A stretch of DNA of 64,000 bases from Paracoccaceae bacterium (GCA_022823605.1 JAJEHS010000001.1:186001-250000), one strand, 5' to 3'. Shown: positions 35,328 through 44,987, counted from the stretch's first letter. Notes: generated by a model not told the origin, from the sequence alone. Translations and numbers: made by a program.

Positions 35328-36359
35328 CTAGCGTTTCTGGGCGGCGTTTACGCGATCGAGCGCTGCCTTGGTGACCCGGTCTAGAATGATCGCCAAAAGC
35401 ACGATGCCAAGGCCCGAGATCAGGCCGACGCCCAGCTCCAGGTTCCTTATGCCACGCAGGACCAGGACACCAAGGCCCGGTGCCGACACCAGCGATGCGA
35501 TCACGACCATGGCTAGACTCATCATGATGGTCTGGTTGATGCCGGCCATGATGTTAGGCAGTGCAAGCGGAATCTGGACTCCGATCAGCTTTTGCCTTTC
35601 GGTCATGCCGAAAGAATCTGCGGCCTCGATAACATCCTTGTCAACAAGGCGGATGCCCAGGTCAGTCAATCGAATAACCGGCACGATTGCATAAAGGATT
35701 ATCGCTATGCCGTATAGTTTTGGCTCTGTAACGGAAAACAAGAAGATCAGGGGTATCAGGTAGACGAATGGTGGCAGAGTCTGAAGCATGTCTAGGATCG
35801 GAATTGTCATTCGTTGCATCCTGTCGCTGCGAGACATGGCAATTCCTATGGGTACGCCAAAGAGGACACAGAGGCAGGCGCACACGAATATGATTGCAAG
35901 CGTCTGCATGGAGTGGCTGTAGTGGTCGATGAATGCCAGGAAAGCTAGGCAGATGGTCACGAAGCCAACCATTCGAATTGACTTGGTTGCCAAGTAAACC
36001 ACGATCATGAGTATCGGAAACATAATCCACCAAGGCACGGTCTCAAAAATCAGGAGGGTATATTCGAGCAACCAGCTCAGCGGTTGGGTTATAGGGTCGA
36101 GTACAAAGCGTAATACATCCTTGATCGCAAGAAAGCCCTCTTCCACCCCTTTTGTCATTGCGCGCGATTGGACGACTCGACCACATGACTCGTTCAGTGC
36201 ATCAAGGGACGGAAATGGTATATCCAGAAGGGAAGATTCCTTGCCGGAATCGCCCTTTGCCAACAGGTCGGCCATCGAAAGAGGGCCTTTTTCGGTCTTG
36301 TCTGCATCGCACCAACTGCGCAGACCAAGTCCGTCAAAGATGAAATCGTAGGTTGCCAT
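35328..36359 (-). CDS. proW: Glycine betaine/proline ABC transporter permease
   Basis: 343 residues. A hydrophilic N-terminal region of about 100 residues precedes the membrane part, which has about six to seven helices starting at LLEYTLLIFETVPWWIMFPILM. The OpuAB/ProW hallmarks are seen: ILDMLQTLPPFVYLIPLIFLF, EAADSFGMTERQKLIGVQIPLALPNIMAGINQTIMMSLAMVVIASLV, and GLGVLVLRGI. It forms the betaine channel. The leftward operon runs proX-proW-proV, with 115 bp between the proX stop and proW start. Confidence 0.95.
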   Translation of the reverse strand: MATYDFIFDGLGLRSWCDADKTEKGPLSMADLLAKGDSGKESSLLDIPFPSLDALNESCGRVVQSRAMTKGVEEGFLAIKDVLRFVLDPITQPLSWLLEYTLLIFETVPWWIMFPILMIVVYLATKSIRMVGFVTICLAFLAFIDHYSHSMQTLAIIFVCACLCVLFGVPIGIAMSRSDRMQRMTIPILDMLQTLPPFVYLIPLIFLFSVTEPKLYGIAIILYAIVPVIRLTDLGIRLVDKDVIEAADSFGMTERQKLIGVQIPLALPNIMAGINQTIMMSLAMVVIASLVSAPGLGVLVLRGIRNLELGVGLISGLGIVLLAIILDRVTKAALDRVNAAQKR

Positions 36360-36474
36360 AAACGGTTATCTATCTCCAATGCCCGTGGGCCGGGCGGTTC
36401 CGGCCCATGGACAGTCAGTTGAATTACCCAGGTCCTGGTTCAACAATCGATGAACCATTTTTCATGGGCAGAAC

Positions 36475-37455
36475 TCAGTTGATGAATTGCGACAATTTCT
36501 CCCGCGCAGCATCATTGACCCATTGGGACCAGACATCTGACTGAGTTGTGAGGAAATAGACGGCCGCTTCCTCCGCTGAGGCACTATTCTCCTCCTGCCA
36601 GGCGAGAACTGAACTCAGGAGTCCAATTTCGAAACTGATGTTGCTCATCAATTCGGCGACATCAGGATTGTTTTCGGTCAATGCCGCGGTAGCAACTGTC
36701 AAAACGGGTGCCGGTGGAAAATCAGAGACGCCTGGATTTTCATTATCCTTGTTCTGGTTGGCAGTATGAACATCCGTGTCAATGTCGCCAATTCTGACCT
36801 TTGCCATCTGGTATTTTCCCAGCACCGCTGTCGGTCCCCAGTAATAACCGAACCAGGGTGCATTTTCCTCGTAGGCGGCTGCGAGGGATGTGGCCAGGGT
36901 TTCTCCGGAACCATGATTGAAGACCTCCAGGCCGGCTCCCTCGACATCAAGTGCCTTTATGAGATTGTCATTGACGATCCTGCAGCCCCAGCCATCGGGA
37001 CAGTTGTTGAATCTGCCACCAACAAGATCAGGGTTTGCCATGATACCTTCAATCGTTGTCAATTCTGGATTTGATTCAGCAAGATATGCAGGTATCCACC
37101 AACCTTCCACACCACCGGGATCAAAAACGTCAGCAAGGCGCATGACCTTTCCTTCAGCTTCCAGTTCTGCATAAACGGCACCGGTGGAGTTTAGCCACAG
37201 CTCGGTCACGATATCCGGCTCACCGTTTTCAGCCAGCGATGCAACCGAAGTGGTGGTAGCCGATGGGACCTTCTCGACCGTACAGCCATATCCCTGCTCC
37301 ATGAGGAACTTGGAAACCTCGGTGATGATCTGTGATGATGCCCAGTTCATTTCGGTGATTGATACTTCACCGCAATCTGCTGAAGCCGTACCTGGAATCG
37401 CGAGACACAAGCCGGCAATAAGGGCAAAAGCACCCTTGAGAACATTTCTTTTCAT
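36475..37455 (-). CDS. proX: Glycine betaine ABC transporter substrate-binding protein
   Basis: 326 residues starting at ATG 37455, which has GGAG upstream; the frame extends to 37521 but without a ribosome site. Signal peptide MKRNVLKGAFALIAGLC...TASA, cut before DCGEV. The mature ProX/OpuAC domain contains VSITEMNWASSQIITEVSKFLMEQGYG, DIVTELWLNSTGAVYAEL, WWIPAYLAE and a tryptophan-rich cage area (APWFGYYWGPTAVL), typical of aromatic boxes that bind quaternary ammonium. Cysteines at CxVEK and CPDGWGC may form disulfides. It captures betaine-type solutes. Confidence 0.94.
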   Translation of the reverse strand: MKRNVLKGAFALIAGLCLAIPGTASADCGEVSITEMNWASSQIITEVSKFLMEQGYGCTVEKVPSATTTSVASLAENGEPDIVTELWLNSTGAVYAELEAEGKVMRLADVFDPGGVEGWWIPAYLAESNPELTTIEGIMANPDLVGGRFNNCPDGWGCRIVNDNLIKALDVEGAGLEVFNHGSGETLATSLAAAYEENAPWFGYYWGPTAVLGKYQMAKVRIGDIDTDVHTANQNKDNENPGVSDFPPAPVLTVATAALTENNPDVAELMSNISFEIGLLSSVLAWQEENSASAEEAAVYFLTTQSDVWSQWVNDAAREKLSQFIN

Positions 37456-37786
37456 AATCACTCCATTTATTGTAAAACTCCCTATTGGGTTTGATCTTGA
37501 GTTGTTGTAATTAAAGCCCATTAGAGTTGCTTTAGTATAACTATCCTTTGATCCCCCGAATTCGAGAAAAACCCATCCATGTCCGGCTATTTCTAATATT
37601 TTAACTATTCCGATTTCCGGCCAAGATCTGCTTTAATGGCACCATAACAGGTGAGCAGTTAATTGTAAAGGGTATGTTTTCCTATTTCCCGATTATTTCC
37701 AAGTTAAGGAAAACTTAAAAAATTAATTGGTACGAAAACAGTAAAAATCTGGAGTGGTCTATAGGTGATAATTTTAAGAAATGTTA
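37456..37786. other. 331-bp gap between phaR end and proX start
   Basis: No gene-like frame. An imperfect hairpin, GTTTTCCT (37676-37683) with AGGAAAAC (37707-37714), may lie in the 3' end of the leftward phaR-phaC transcript; no clean U-tract accompanies it. The proX promoter should lie in the AT-rich part near 37480-37620, but I cannot assign -10/-35 boxes. Base composition changes from AT-rich here to GC-richer inside proX. Confidence 0.6.
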
Positions 37787-38329
37787 TTACATTCCCATAG
37801 TATCAAGCTTCTTTTGCATCTCTGCCATCTGCTTCTTCAATTCATCCAGTTCAGGGTTGTTTTTCTTCGCTTCACTATTTCCCTTTTGTGGGGATGTGGT
37901 CATGAAGGGAAACATCGCCGATAGGATTTCTTTTTGCGATTCCTGAAAGTCCTTCAGGTTTTTCAAGGGATCCGATACGTTCTGGAAATTTTCCATGATC
38001 TGGTTCTGGCTTTTGTTAAGCATGTCATAGGATGCCTCAAGAAACTTGGGAACCAATGCCAAGGTCTTCTCATTGTAGGATCTAACCATGTTTTGCAAGG
38101 TATCCAGTGGTAAAACCGGCAATTCCCTGGATTCATTCTCGACAATGATCCTAACCATATATTCCCGTGAGAGATCTTCGCCAGACACCTTGTCAATGAT
38201 TTTTACATCACGACCGGATTTAATGATATCCGATACCTCCTCCAAGGTTGTATATTCACTGGTTTCCGTGTTGTATAATCGGCGGCTGGCATACCGCTTA
38301 ATCAACAGTGGTTTTTGACCATCACTCAT
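37787..38329 (-). CDS. phaR: Polyhydroxyalkanoate synthesis repressor PhaR
   Basis: 180 residues. The N-terminal PHB/PHA accumulation regulator DNA-binding domain LLIKRYASRRLYNTETSEYTTLEEVSDIIKSGRDVKIID is followed by the paired regulator domain and a coiled-coil rich, Lys/Met/Gln tail (ELDELKKQMAEMQKKLDTMGM). PhaR binds phaP and its own promoter and is released by PHA granules. It lies 23 bp downstream of phaC on the same strand. Confidence 0.94.
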   Translation of the reverse strand: MSDGQKPLLIKRYASRRLYNTETSEYTTLEEVSDIIKSGRDVKIIDKVSGEDLSREYMVRIIVENESRELPVLPLDTLQNMVRSYNEKTLALVPKFLEASYDMLNKSQNQIMENFQNVSDPLKNLKDFQESQKEILSAMFPFMTTSPQKGNSEAKKNNPELDELKKQMAEMQKKLDTMGM

Positions 38330-38352
38330 AACCCGCCCTTATTTTCTGCTGA

Positions 38353-40128
38353 TTAAATTGTCATATGGATATACGTACCAGGAGCAGGTCCCAGATTGCT
38401 ATCCCCTTGTTTGATCGCACCAACTTCAAGTGACTTGCCAGATCGTGCTGACAGCCATTTTTCCCAGGAAGGCCACCAGGTTTCCTTGTGGTATTCTGCT
38501 TTTTCCTTCCATTCATCCAGGGAAGAAGAATTCTTGTCGTTGGTATAATGACCATATTTTATTTTTGTTGGTGGATTGACCACACCTGCAACATGCCCGG
38601 ATTCGGCCAGGAACAATTTCTTGCTGCGACTCTTCATCATTCTTATACCATTGAATGAGACTTTCCAATCGACCAGATGATCAGATTCGCAAGCGACAGC
38701 TGAAAGAGGCATGGTAATATCCTCCAGTGACAATTTGACACCATTCAGTTCATATTCTCCATTGGTAAACAAATTCTCCCTGATGATGTCATGGAAATAT
38801 TCCCTAGCCATTCGACCTGGCAAATTTGTTGAATCTCCATTCCAATGCAAAAGATCAAATGCCATGGGTGGTTCCCCTAGCAGGTAACTTCTGATAGCAG
38901 GTCCATAAACAAGATCATTTGCGCGTAGGTAGGAAAAGGCATTGGCCATACTCTTTCCAGGCAAATATCCCTTTTCCCCAAGAATCTCATCAACACCATT
39001 GATGAAATCATCACCCAGGAAAATACCCAATTCACCGATATCGGTAAAATCTATCAGAGTCGTGAAAAAGGTTGCTGACTTCACCTTATTGGTTTTGGTC
39101 TTACTCATATACGCCAAAGCCATGGCAAGCAGGGTTCCACCAATGCAATAACCTATGGCATTGGTCTCTTTTGAACCGGTATAATTGCATACCTCATCGA
39201 TAGCTTTTATGCATCCATCCAATGTATAGGTATCCATACCCACATCACGATGAGAACCGTCGGGATTTACCCAGCTTACGACAAAGAGCTGATAACCCTG
39301 TTCTATCACCCACTTGATGAAGCTATTGTCAGGACGCAGGTCAAGAATGTAATACTTGTTTATCCAGGGGGGTATGATTACGAGAGGAACCTCCTTGACC
39401 TTCTCGGTCGTGGGATGGTAATGAAGCAATTCGAATAGTTCATTCCTGAAAACCACCTTACCTTCTGTGGTGGCAAGATTTTCCCCAACCGTGAAAGCAT
39501 CAGGATCGCAAAGAGTAACCTGCAGGTCCCCATTGTTCTTTTCGAGATCCTTGACCAGGTTTTCCAATCCATTTACCAGTGATTGACCCTCAGTCTTCAT
39601 AGCCTTGTCCAGAGCCTCGGGATTGGTTGCCAGAAAATTTGCAGGACTCAACATGTCAGTTATCTGCTGGGAAAAGAACTCAATTCTCTTGCGATCACTA
39701 TCGTTTAAACCCTCGATGTTTTCGAAATAGTTCTTTATCATCTGGGAATTGAGAAAGTAATGATCCTTGATGAGTTTGAAATAAGGTGTATCCCAAAGCT
39801 CGTTTTTGAATCTCTTATCCTGAGTGGCTGGTTTTGAACCTGTTTCAGAACTGGTCGGGAAATCCACCAAGGATTTCTGGGCTTCCATCCACAGGTTCAG
39901 GGACTGTCCCCAATAGGAAACCTGACTTTCGAATAGTTTTGAAGGATTCGATACCATATCATTCAGGGAGGCAAGACCTGTCCTTGCTACCAATTCCTGA
40001 TCAGCCTGCATGAATTTCTGATTTTCGTTGCTCTTGTTTGAAAGTACCTCAATCAGGCGTTTGCTTAATTCCTCAATCTTTTGAAGATTGTCCTGAAATT
40101 TTTCAGATTTTTCATTTGTAGGAAGCAT
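38353..40128 (-). CDS. phaC: Class I polyhydroxyalkanoate synthase
   Basis: 591 residues, normal for class I. The nucleophilic Cys328 is in GYCIGG (lipase-box variant G-x-C-x-G); the Asp is in ACESDHLVDW and the His in SGHVAGVVNPP. The PPWINKYYILDL segment and the SLVDF..SF-type N-terminal region are typical. It polymerises 3-hydroxyacyl-CoA into storage granules. The N-terminal 90 residues are coiled-coil rich and polar, as in other synthases. Divergent from phaZ with 97 bp between, a natural storage/mobilisation pair. Confidence 0.96.
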   Translation of the reverse strand: MLPTNEKSEKFQDNLQKIEELSKRLIEVLSNKSNENQKFMQADQELVARTGLASLNDMVSNPSKLFESQVSYWGQSLNLWMEAQKSLVDFPTSSETGSKPATQDKRFKNELWDTPYFKLIKDHYFLNSQMIKNYFENIEGLNDSDRKRIEFFSQQITDMLSPANFLATNPEALDKAMKTEGQSLVNGLENLVKDLEKNNGDLQVTLCDPDAFTVGENLATTEGKVVFRNELFELLHYHPTTEKVKEVPLVIIPPWINKYYILDLRPDNSFIKWVIEQGYQLFVVSWVNPDGSHRDVGMDTYTLDGCIKAIDEVCNYTGSKETNAIGYCIGGTLLAMALAYMSKTKTNKVKSATFFTTLIDFTDIGELGIFLGDDFINGVDEILGEKGYLPGKSMANAFSYLRANDLVYGPAIRSYLLGEPPMAFDLLHWNGDSTNLPGRMAREYFHDIIRENLFTNGEYELNGVKLSLEDITMPLSAVACESDHLVDWKVSFNGIRMMKSRSKKLFLAESGHVAGVVNPPTKIKYGHYTNDKNSSSLDEWKEKAEYHKETWWPSWEKWLSARSGKSLEVGAIKQGDSNLGPAPGTYIHMTI

Positions 40129-40225
40129 CTTACTTATTCCATATTTCAGCCAAGTAACCTATACCTAAATAAGTACCTAATAATCGTACTCAAGATTAAG
40201 ATTTAAATATTTGGAAGGGATGGGG

Positions 40226-41449
40226 ATGAGAAGCCATTATTCATATGATACAACGGAAAGTACCAGATTAGCCTTTGAATGGATGGGAGCATCCGCAAAA
40301 ACCTTTTGGTCTTTCCCTTATTTTGGCTTCTCAAGCAGTTTCATACCCAAAACCTTTTCCTCATGGGGAAAGGTTGTTGAACGGTCATTCAGCAGAATAG
40401 TTGAAAAACCCGACTGGAATATTCACAGCATCGTTTCTAATCATACGGAATACCTGGTTACAGAATCTGTCCTACTGGACAGATCTTTCTGCAAACTCAA
40501 GCATTTCAGGGTAATTGATCGTACCCGAATACCTCAAAAGGTCCTGATTATTGCACCCATGTCGGGGCATTATCCAACTCTATTGCGAAAAACCGTGAGG
40601 AGTTTGTTACCTGATTGCGAGGTTTATATCACGGAATGGAAGAACGCACGTGACATACCCGTTTCAGAAGGAAAATTTGATATTGAGGACTTCACGGAAT
40701 ACCTGAGGGAGTTCATCCTGTTCATGGGACCTGATACTCATATAATTTCCGTATGCCAGCCCGTCCCGCTAACCTTGGCAGCTACCGCCATGATTGCCGA
40801 GGATGAACCGGAGAAACAACCCAAATCCATGATCCTGTTCGGTGGACCGGTGGACCCAAACGCCGCGCCGACCGAAGTCACCGACTTTGGTAATTCGGTC
40901 ACCATGGGTCAGTTGGAACATTTGTTTATCCAAAATGTCGGTTCAGGGTATAATGGTGTCGGCAGGCTGGTGTTTCCAGGAATTATTCAACTCTCTTCCT
41001 TCATGTCCATGAATGCCCATAAACATTCCCTGTCCTTCATGAACCAAATACTTAATATAGCAAGGGGGGAAGCATCAGACCATGACCGTCATAATGACTT
41101 TTATGACGAATACCTAGCGGTAATGGATTTGACAGCAGAGTTTTACCTTTCAACGGTTCAAAGAATTTTCAAAAGCCGGGAAATCGCCAAGAACTGCTTT
41201 ACTGTCAAAGGTCGCAGGGTTGATCTGGGCAAGATTTCCAAAACTGCCGTCAAAATCGTGGAGGGTGAAAATGATGATATTTCGGCACCTGGCCAATGTT
41301 CGGTTGCACTGAAGCTTCTTACTGGGCTACCAGAAGACAAGAAAGCGAGTCATGTGGAACCGAAGGCAGGTCATTATGGCATATTCTCGGGCAAGGTATG
41401 GCTGAATAATATCCGACCCTTGGTTCTGGATTTCATGCGAAAAAATTGA
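40226..41449 (+). CDS. phaZ: Intracellular polyhydroxyalkanoate depolymerase
   Basis: 407 residues. Alpha/beta hydrolase fold of the intracellular PhaZ type: nucleophile Cys177 in SVCQPVPLTLA, instead of the usual Ser; FGGPVDPNAAPTEVTDF is the conserved substrate-region; the acidic and His residues are in VEGENDDISAPGQ and EPKAGHYGIFSG. It releases 3-hydroxyalkanoate monomers from granules. ATG 40226 is preceded by AAGGGA; the upstream TTG 40211 or ATG 40220 are less likely. Its stop is only 3 bp from the stop of the convergent RraA-like gene. Confidence 0.94.
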   Translation: MRSHYSYDTTESTRLAFEWMGASAKTFWSFPYFGFSSSFIPKTFSSWGKVVERSFSRIVEKPDWNIHSIVSNHTEYLVTESVLLDRSFCKLKHFRVIDRTRIPQKVLIIAPMSGHYPTLLRKTVRSLLPDCEVYITEWKNARDIPVSEGKFDIEDFTEYLREFILFMGPDTHIISVCQPVPLTLAATAMIAEDEPEKQPKSMILFGGPVDPNAAPTEVTDFGNSVTMGQLEHLFIQNVGSGYNGVGRLVFPGIIQLSSFMSMNAHKHSLSFMNQILNIARGEASDHDRHNDFYDEYLAVMDLTAEFYLSTVQRIFKSREIAKNCFTVKGRRVDLGKISKTAVKIVEGENDDISAPGQCSVALKLLTGLPEDKKASHVEPKAGHYGIFSGKVWLNNIRPLVLDFMRKN

Positions 41450-41452
41450 TTT

Positions 41453-42169
41453 CTATTTTCTTATTTCCCTGCCGAACTTGTTCCAGCTTTCGGTTAACTG
41501 GTCTATGTCAATTCCTCCATCGCGGCGGGCTGCATGGATCACGTGACTTTCTCCCCGGATTAGTTTCTCAATACACTCCGGGATGCTGTTGATCAGGCTT
41601 TCGGGGATGACTGTAGCACCATGTTTATCTGCATGAATCAGATCCCCTTCACTTACCTCAAGTCCCATGACATTTACCGGTTTCCCCACATCGACAAGGT
41701 GTACAAAAGCATGGCTAACACCAATAGATCCGGCAAATATGGGAAACCCATCCACCAGCTCGTCCAGGTCCCTAACCTGACCATTGGTTAGTGCACCTTC
41801 CAGATCAAATCCCTTGTGAATGTTGGAGTTGACCTCTCCCCACCAAGCTCCACGGGTATCTGGAAAATCCAAATCCTCCATGACCAATAGGCATGGTTTC
41901 CTCGAAGCCTTGAGGTAATGATAGTATTCAGTTCTTCTCTGAATCAGCGTTTCCTGGGTTTCATTTGGGGCATGCTTGGCCCTGATCCGGGCAGTCACAG
42001 CCCAGCCGACAATGGCACCTGCCGAAGGGTCAGATGCGACCAGAGGTTTCTTGGTATAGTTATGAAAATCTCTTGTACCCAAGGCAACCTCAATGGCATT
42101 TACAATTGTCGGTGTGTCATATCCCTGGATAAATTCCAATACTTGTTTTATCATTGCAAACTGATCCAT
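41453..42169 (-). CDS. RraA-like family protein
   Basis: 238 residues. The HADKHGATVIP motif and VMGLEVSEGDLIHAD segment are typical of RraA-like proteins, which include RNase E regulators and class II HMG/CHA-type pyruvate aldolases. The active-site Arg/Asp positions could support aldolase or decarboxylase chemistry on a 2-oxo acid. In this catabolic operon an enzyme is more likely than an RNase regulator. Last gene of the leftward run; its start lies 19 bp inside the hydrolase gene. Confidence 0.8.
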   Translation of the reverse strand: MDQFAMIKQVLEFIQGYDTPTIVNAIEVALGTRDFHNYTKKPLVASDPSAGAIVGWAVTARIRAKHAPNETQETLIQRRTEYYHYLKASRKPCLLVMEDLDFPDTRGAWWGEVNSNIHKGFDLEGALTNGQVRDLDELVDGFPIFAGSIGVSHAFVHLVDVGKPVNVMGLEVSEGDLIHADKHGATVIPESLINSIPECIEKLIRGESHVIHAARRDGGIDIDQLTESWNKFGREIRK

Positions 42170-42852
42170 TCTTTCAATGCATTATCAAATTTACTCGGTT
42201 GTTCGATCATGGTCATGTGGCCTGATTCACTGATAGCGAAAATCTTGGCATGGGGTATAAGATTCTTCATGGCAAAATGATATTCCGGCGGGCAAAGCTG
42301 ATCCTCCTCACCAAAAATCAGGGCCACGGGCACATCTACTTGGCTCAGGGTTGCCGTCTGATCCGGTCTGGAAATCAAGGCGTTTGATTGCTTAATGAAA
42401 ACACTTGCACCCAAATCCAACGCCATAACCATGATGAATTTGAGGAATAGGTTTTTATAGGGGCCATCATGTAGATAGGCCGGTTTCATTTCGTCCCTGA
42501 TTACTTCCCTGAGATTGCCCTTTTTTACTGAATCGATTCTGGCTTCCCTCTGGCGGGCAGCCTCTGGTTTTTCGGGCTTGTGGTTAGTGGATATCAAGGC
42601 CAAGCGGGAAATCCGCTCAGGTGCCAAACGATACATCTCCATGGCGATAATTCCGCCCATTGAGTGTCCTGCCAGACCAAAGTTTGGGGGACAGGAAGCA
42701 AGTGTCATTTCAGCTATATCGGTTATGCTTTCCGAACAGGTGATTACAGGTATTGATACATCCCGATCATTGAAAACGCCCTTAACCTGATCCTGAAAAA
42801 CCCGGTGATCGCACATATGCCCCGGAATCAAAACAATCGGCTCGGGATTCAT
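42151..42852 (-). CDS. Alpha/beta hydrolase
   Basis: 233 residues. Nucleophile Ser in the elbow GLAGHSMGGIIA, acidic residue near IFGEEDQLCPPEYH, and His in SESGHMTMIEQP. Small size and the VLIPGHMCDHRVF oxyanion-hole segment at the start resemble esterases or C-C hydrolases that release small organic acids. The substrate is not known. Its ATG overlaps the stop of the MetE-like gene by 4 bp (ATGA), and its end overlaps the RraA-like gene, so all three are translationally coupled. Confidence 0.85.
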   Translation of the reverse strand: MNPEPIVLIPGHMCDHRVFQDQVKGVFNDRDVSIPVITCSESITDIAEMTLASCPPNFGLAGHSMGGIIAMEMYRLAPERISRLALISTNHKPEKPEAARQREARIDSVKKGNLREVIRDEMKPAYLHDGPYKNLFLKFIMVMALDLGASVFIKQSNALISRPDQTATLSQVDVPVALIFGEEDQLCPPEYHFAMKNLIPHAKIFAISESGHMTMIEQPSKFDNALKEWISLQ

Positions 42853-43970
42853 GCAATCATCTTTGCTCCTTGGGAAAGACTGGCCAATTTGGCATACGCA
42901 ATCTGGGGATCAACCGCTCCAAAACCTGCGAAGGTTCCAAACCCGCAATCTGATCCCGCCATAAGTCTTTCCTTGGGAACGAACTCAAGAAACCTTTCCA
43001 AACGCTGCTTCACGACCTCCGGATGTTCGACGAAGTTTGTCGTGGAATCGATTACACCTGGAATCAGGACCTTGTCCTCCGGTATCTGCTCAAACCGTTC
43101 CCTGAAAATCACCCATTCATGGGCATGTCTGGGATTGGAAGTTTCGAACAGCAGGTATTTGGCATTTACCTTAATCAAGGTAGAGAATACCTTTTCCATG
43201 CCAATATCACAGGTATGGGGGCCTTCATAATTGCCCCAGCAAATATGAACCCTTACCTTGTCTTGATCAATACCTTCAAGGGCTTCGTTGAGTACAGCGA
43301 CATTCTGCTCGGCAATCTCAACGAATTCGTCATCAGTCAGATCGGCAAACAACATGTGCCTTGACAGGGCCAGGTCCGGGCAATCCAACTGGAGGATCAG
43401 CCCGTTATTGACAATGGTCCTGTATTCCTCCTTCATGACCTGACCGAGCTCATGCAGGTATTCTTCCCTTGAGGAATAATAGTTGTTTGGCAGAAACAAA
43501 CTGATAACGCCCGGTGAGGCAGCATTCATGAAACCACCCCTTGCACCCGCCTCCCTGATGGCTAGATTGAGGTTGTTGATATCCTTCAGCAATTCCTCCT
43601 GTCCTCTGGATTCAATTTTCCCGACACAACAGGGACGAGAATACTTTGGTGTCCCACCTTCGGTAGCGAGCCGCTCAAGGAATGAAGGATATTCAAGCAG
43701 ATCAGCTGGAGGCTGTCTGGGGGCATCGCCTGCAAAACCTGAATATCGGTCCTTTACATAAGTGGCATAGGAAATCTTTGAGGTTTCGCCATCCGAAACA
43801 AAATCAATACCGACATCAACCTGCTTCCTAACTGTCTCCAGAGTGGCCTTCCGCATGACCTTATCAAATTGTAGCTGATCATAATCTTCACCCCTTTCCC
43901 GGGCAAAAAGAAAATCCACTACTTCCTTGCTTCTCGGCAGGCTGCCTACATGGGTGGTCAAAATTGTCAT
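42849..43970 (-). CDS. Cobalamin-independent methionine synthase-like (MetE C-terminal family) zinc protein
   Basis: 373 residues from ATG 43970 (frame extends to GTG 43994). TTHVGSLPR is the standard N-terminus of the MetE C-terminal domain / UROD-MetE superfamily. All four zinc ligands of MetE are seen: His and Cys in VRVHICWGNYEG, Glu in LFETSNP, Cys in AGSDCGFGTF. Such stand-alone proteins transfer alkyl groups to thiols or, in epoxyalkane:CoM transferase relatives, form thioethers. Here it sits in a catabolic operon, not with methionine genes, so a non-methionine alkyl transfer or C-S chemistry is suspected. The gap to the upstream cupin gene is 24 bp. Confidence 0.85.
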   Translation of the reverse strand: MTILTTHVGSLPRSKEVVDFLFARERGEDYDQLQFDKVMRKATLETVRKQVDVGIDFVSDGETSKISYATYVKDRYSGFAGDAPRQPPADLLEYPSFLERLATEGGTPKYSRPCCVGKIESRGQEELLKDINNLNLAIREAGARGGFMNAASPGVISLFLPNNYYSSREEYLHELGQVMKEEYRTIVNNGLILQLDCPDLALSRHMLFADLTDDEFVEIAEQNVAVLNEALEGIDQDKVRVHICWGNYEGPHTCDIGMEKVFSTLIKVNAKYLLFETSNPRHAHEWVIFRERFEQIPEDKVLIPGVIDSTTNFVEHPEVVKQRLERFLEFVPKERLMAGSDCGFGTFAGFGAVDPQIAYAKLASLSQGAKMIA

Positions 43971-43994
43971 TTTTCTAAGTTTTACTACCACCAA

Positions 43995-44987
43995 TCAAGT
44001 TTCAGGAGGAAATTTCCAAGTTGGTCCCGCCGGATCATCCGTACCAGTTACCCGAAATAAACCTGCCTCACCGGATACGGCAGACTCAATCTTTCTTTTG
44101 CCGCCCCTCGGAAGAAGGGATACATCACCAGGAGCCAATATTTGCTCGCTATCTTCCCACCTAATTTTCCAATGGCCCTCGGTTGCCATCAATACTTCAC
44201 TGTGATCGGTTGAATAGGTTTCCCCTTCAGTATTGTGGGAAAGAAAACTGACCTCAAAACCGGGTTTGTCCACCAGCATTCCCCCACTTGAAATCACATC
44301 GGCAGGTGTTCCGTTGGAAAGGGCAACCATATCCCATTTTCTGGCAACATAATTGGGCACGACCTGCTCAGGTGTGGGTTCAACAAATTGCTTGAGTTCT
44401 TCCTCGGTAAGCGGGGGCATGGGTTTTATTCCATCGGGTAGGGATTCACCCTTCTTTGAATCATACAACTTGCCTGTATCGGCAAGTATCAATCCATGAT
44501 CCCTGGCCTCCTCGATGACCTGGGGAGCCCAAATCACACCTCCTCCAGCATCATCTCCACCCAGAATGGCCAAGAGCATGCCATATTCCTGGCCGATATT
44601 TTCAAAACCACGGAAAATACCAGTCGGGATATTGATAATATCTCCCTGCTCAAGTGTTACTTCGCCTGTGGTTCCATAACGTCCCCAAAAAAACCTCCAA
44701 CGTCCTTTCAGGGCAATGAATACCTCTGCAGTCCGGTGAGAGTGTAGGGAATTGCGGCATTTGGGGGGCTGGCCAGCGGCACCGATGTTAAATCCCGGTG
44801 TATCGACAATATGTACATGCTGGTCTGGATTCTCGGACACACCACCGCCAATGATGGTGAAGTTTTCCTTCAGGTTCGAACCCGGTGTGTGGGTATCTAT
44901 AAAGGCTGTTCGGCAGGGGATGAATTCCCCATGCCTGACAGTTTTAATTGATTGTGTTTCAGAACAATGTTTCTTCGTCGTCATCAT
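43995..44987 (-). CDS. Double-cupin protein
   Basis: About 330 residues starting at ATG 44987 (or 44984), 29 bp inside the end of the upstream gene. Two cupin repeats: the N-terminal one has HSHRTAEVFIALKGRWRFFWG, giving two metal-type histidines and Glu, followed by GDIINIPTGIFRGFEN; the C-terminal one has STDHSEVLMATEGHWKIRWEDSEQILAPGDVSLLPRGG. Double-cupin enzymes include dioxygenases of the gentisate type and isomerases. Metal and substrate are unproven. Tandem ATG and GAGGG-like elements in the upstream acidic tail make the precise start uncertain. Confidence 0.82.
   Translation of the reverse strand: MMTTKKHCSETQSIKTVRHGEFIPCRTAFIDTHTPGSNLKENFTIIGGGVSENPDQHVHIVDTPGFNIGAAGQPPKCRNSLHSHRTAEVFIALKGRWRFFWGRYGTTGEVTLEQGDIINIPTGIFRGFENIGQEYGMLLAILGGDDAGGGVIWAPQVIEEARDHGLILADTGKLYDSKKGESLPDGIKPMPPLTEEELKQFVEPTPEQVVPNYVARKWDMVALSNGTPADVISSGGMLVDKPGFEVSFLSHNTEGETYSTDHSEVLMATEGHWKIRWEDSEQILAPGDVSLLPRGGKRKIESAVSGEAGLFRVTGTDDPAGPTWKFPPET

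Noticed and set aside
44873-44883. GGTTCGAACCC, resembling a tRNA T-loop
   Set aside because: It lies inside the double-cupin coding sequence, and no acceptor, D or anticodon stems fit around it.
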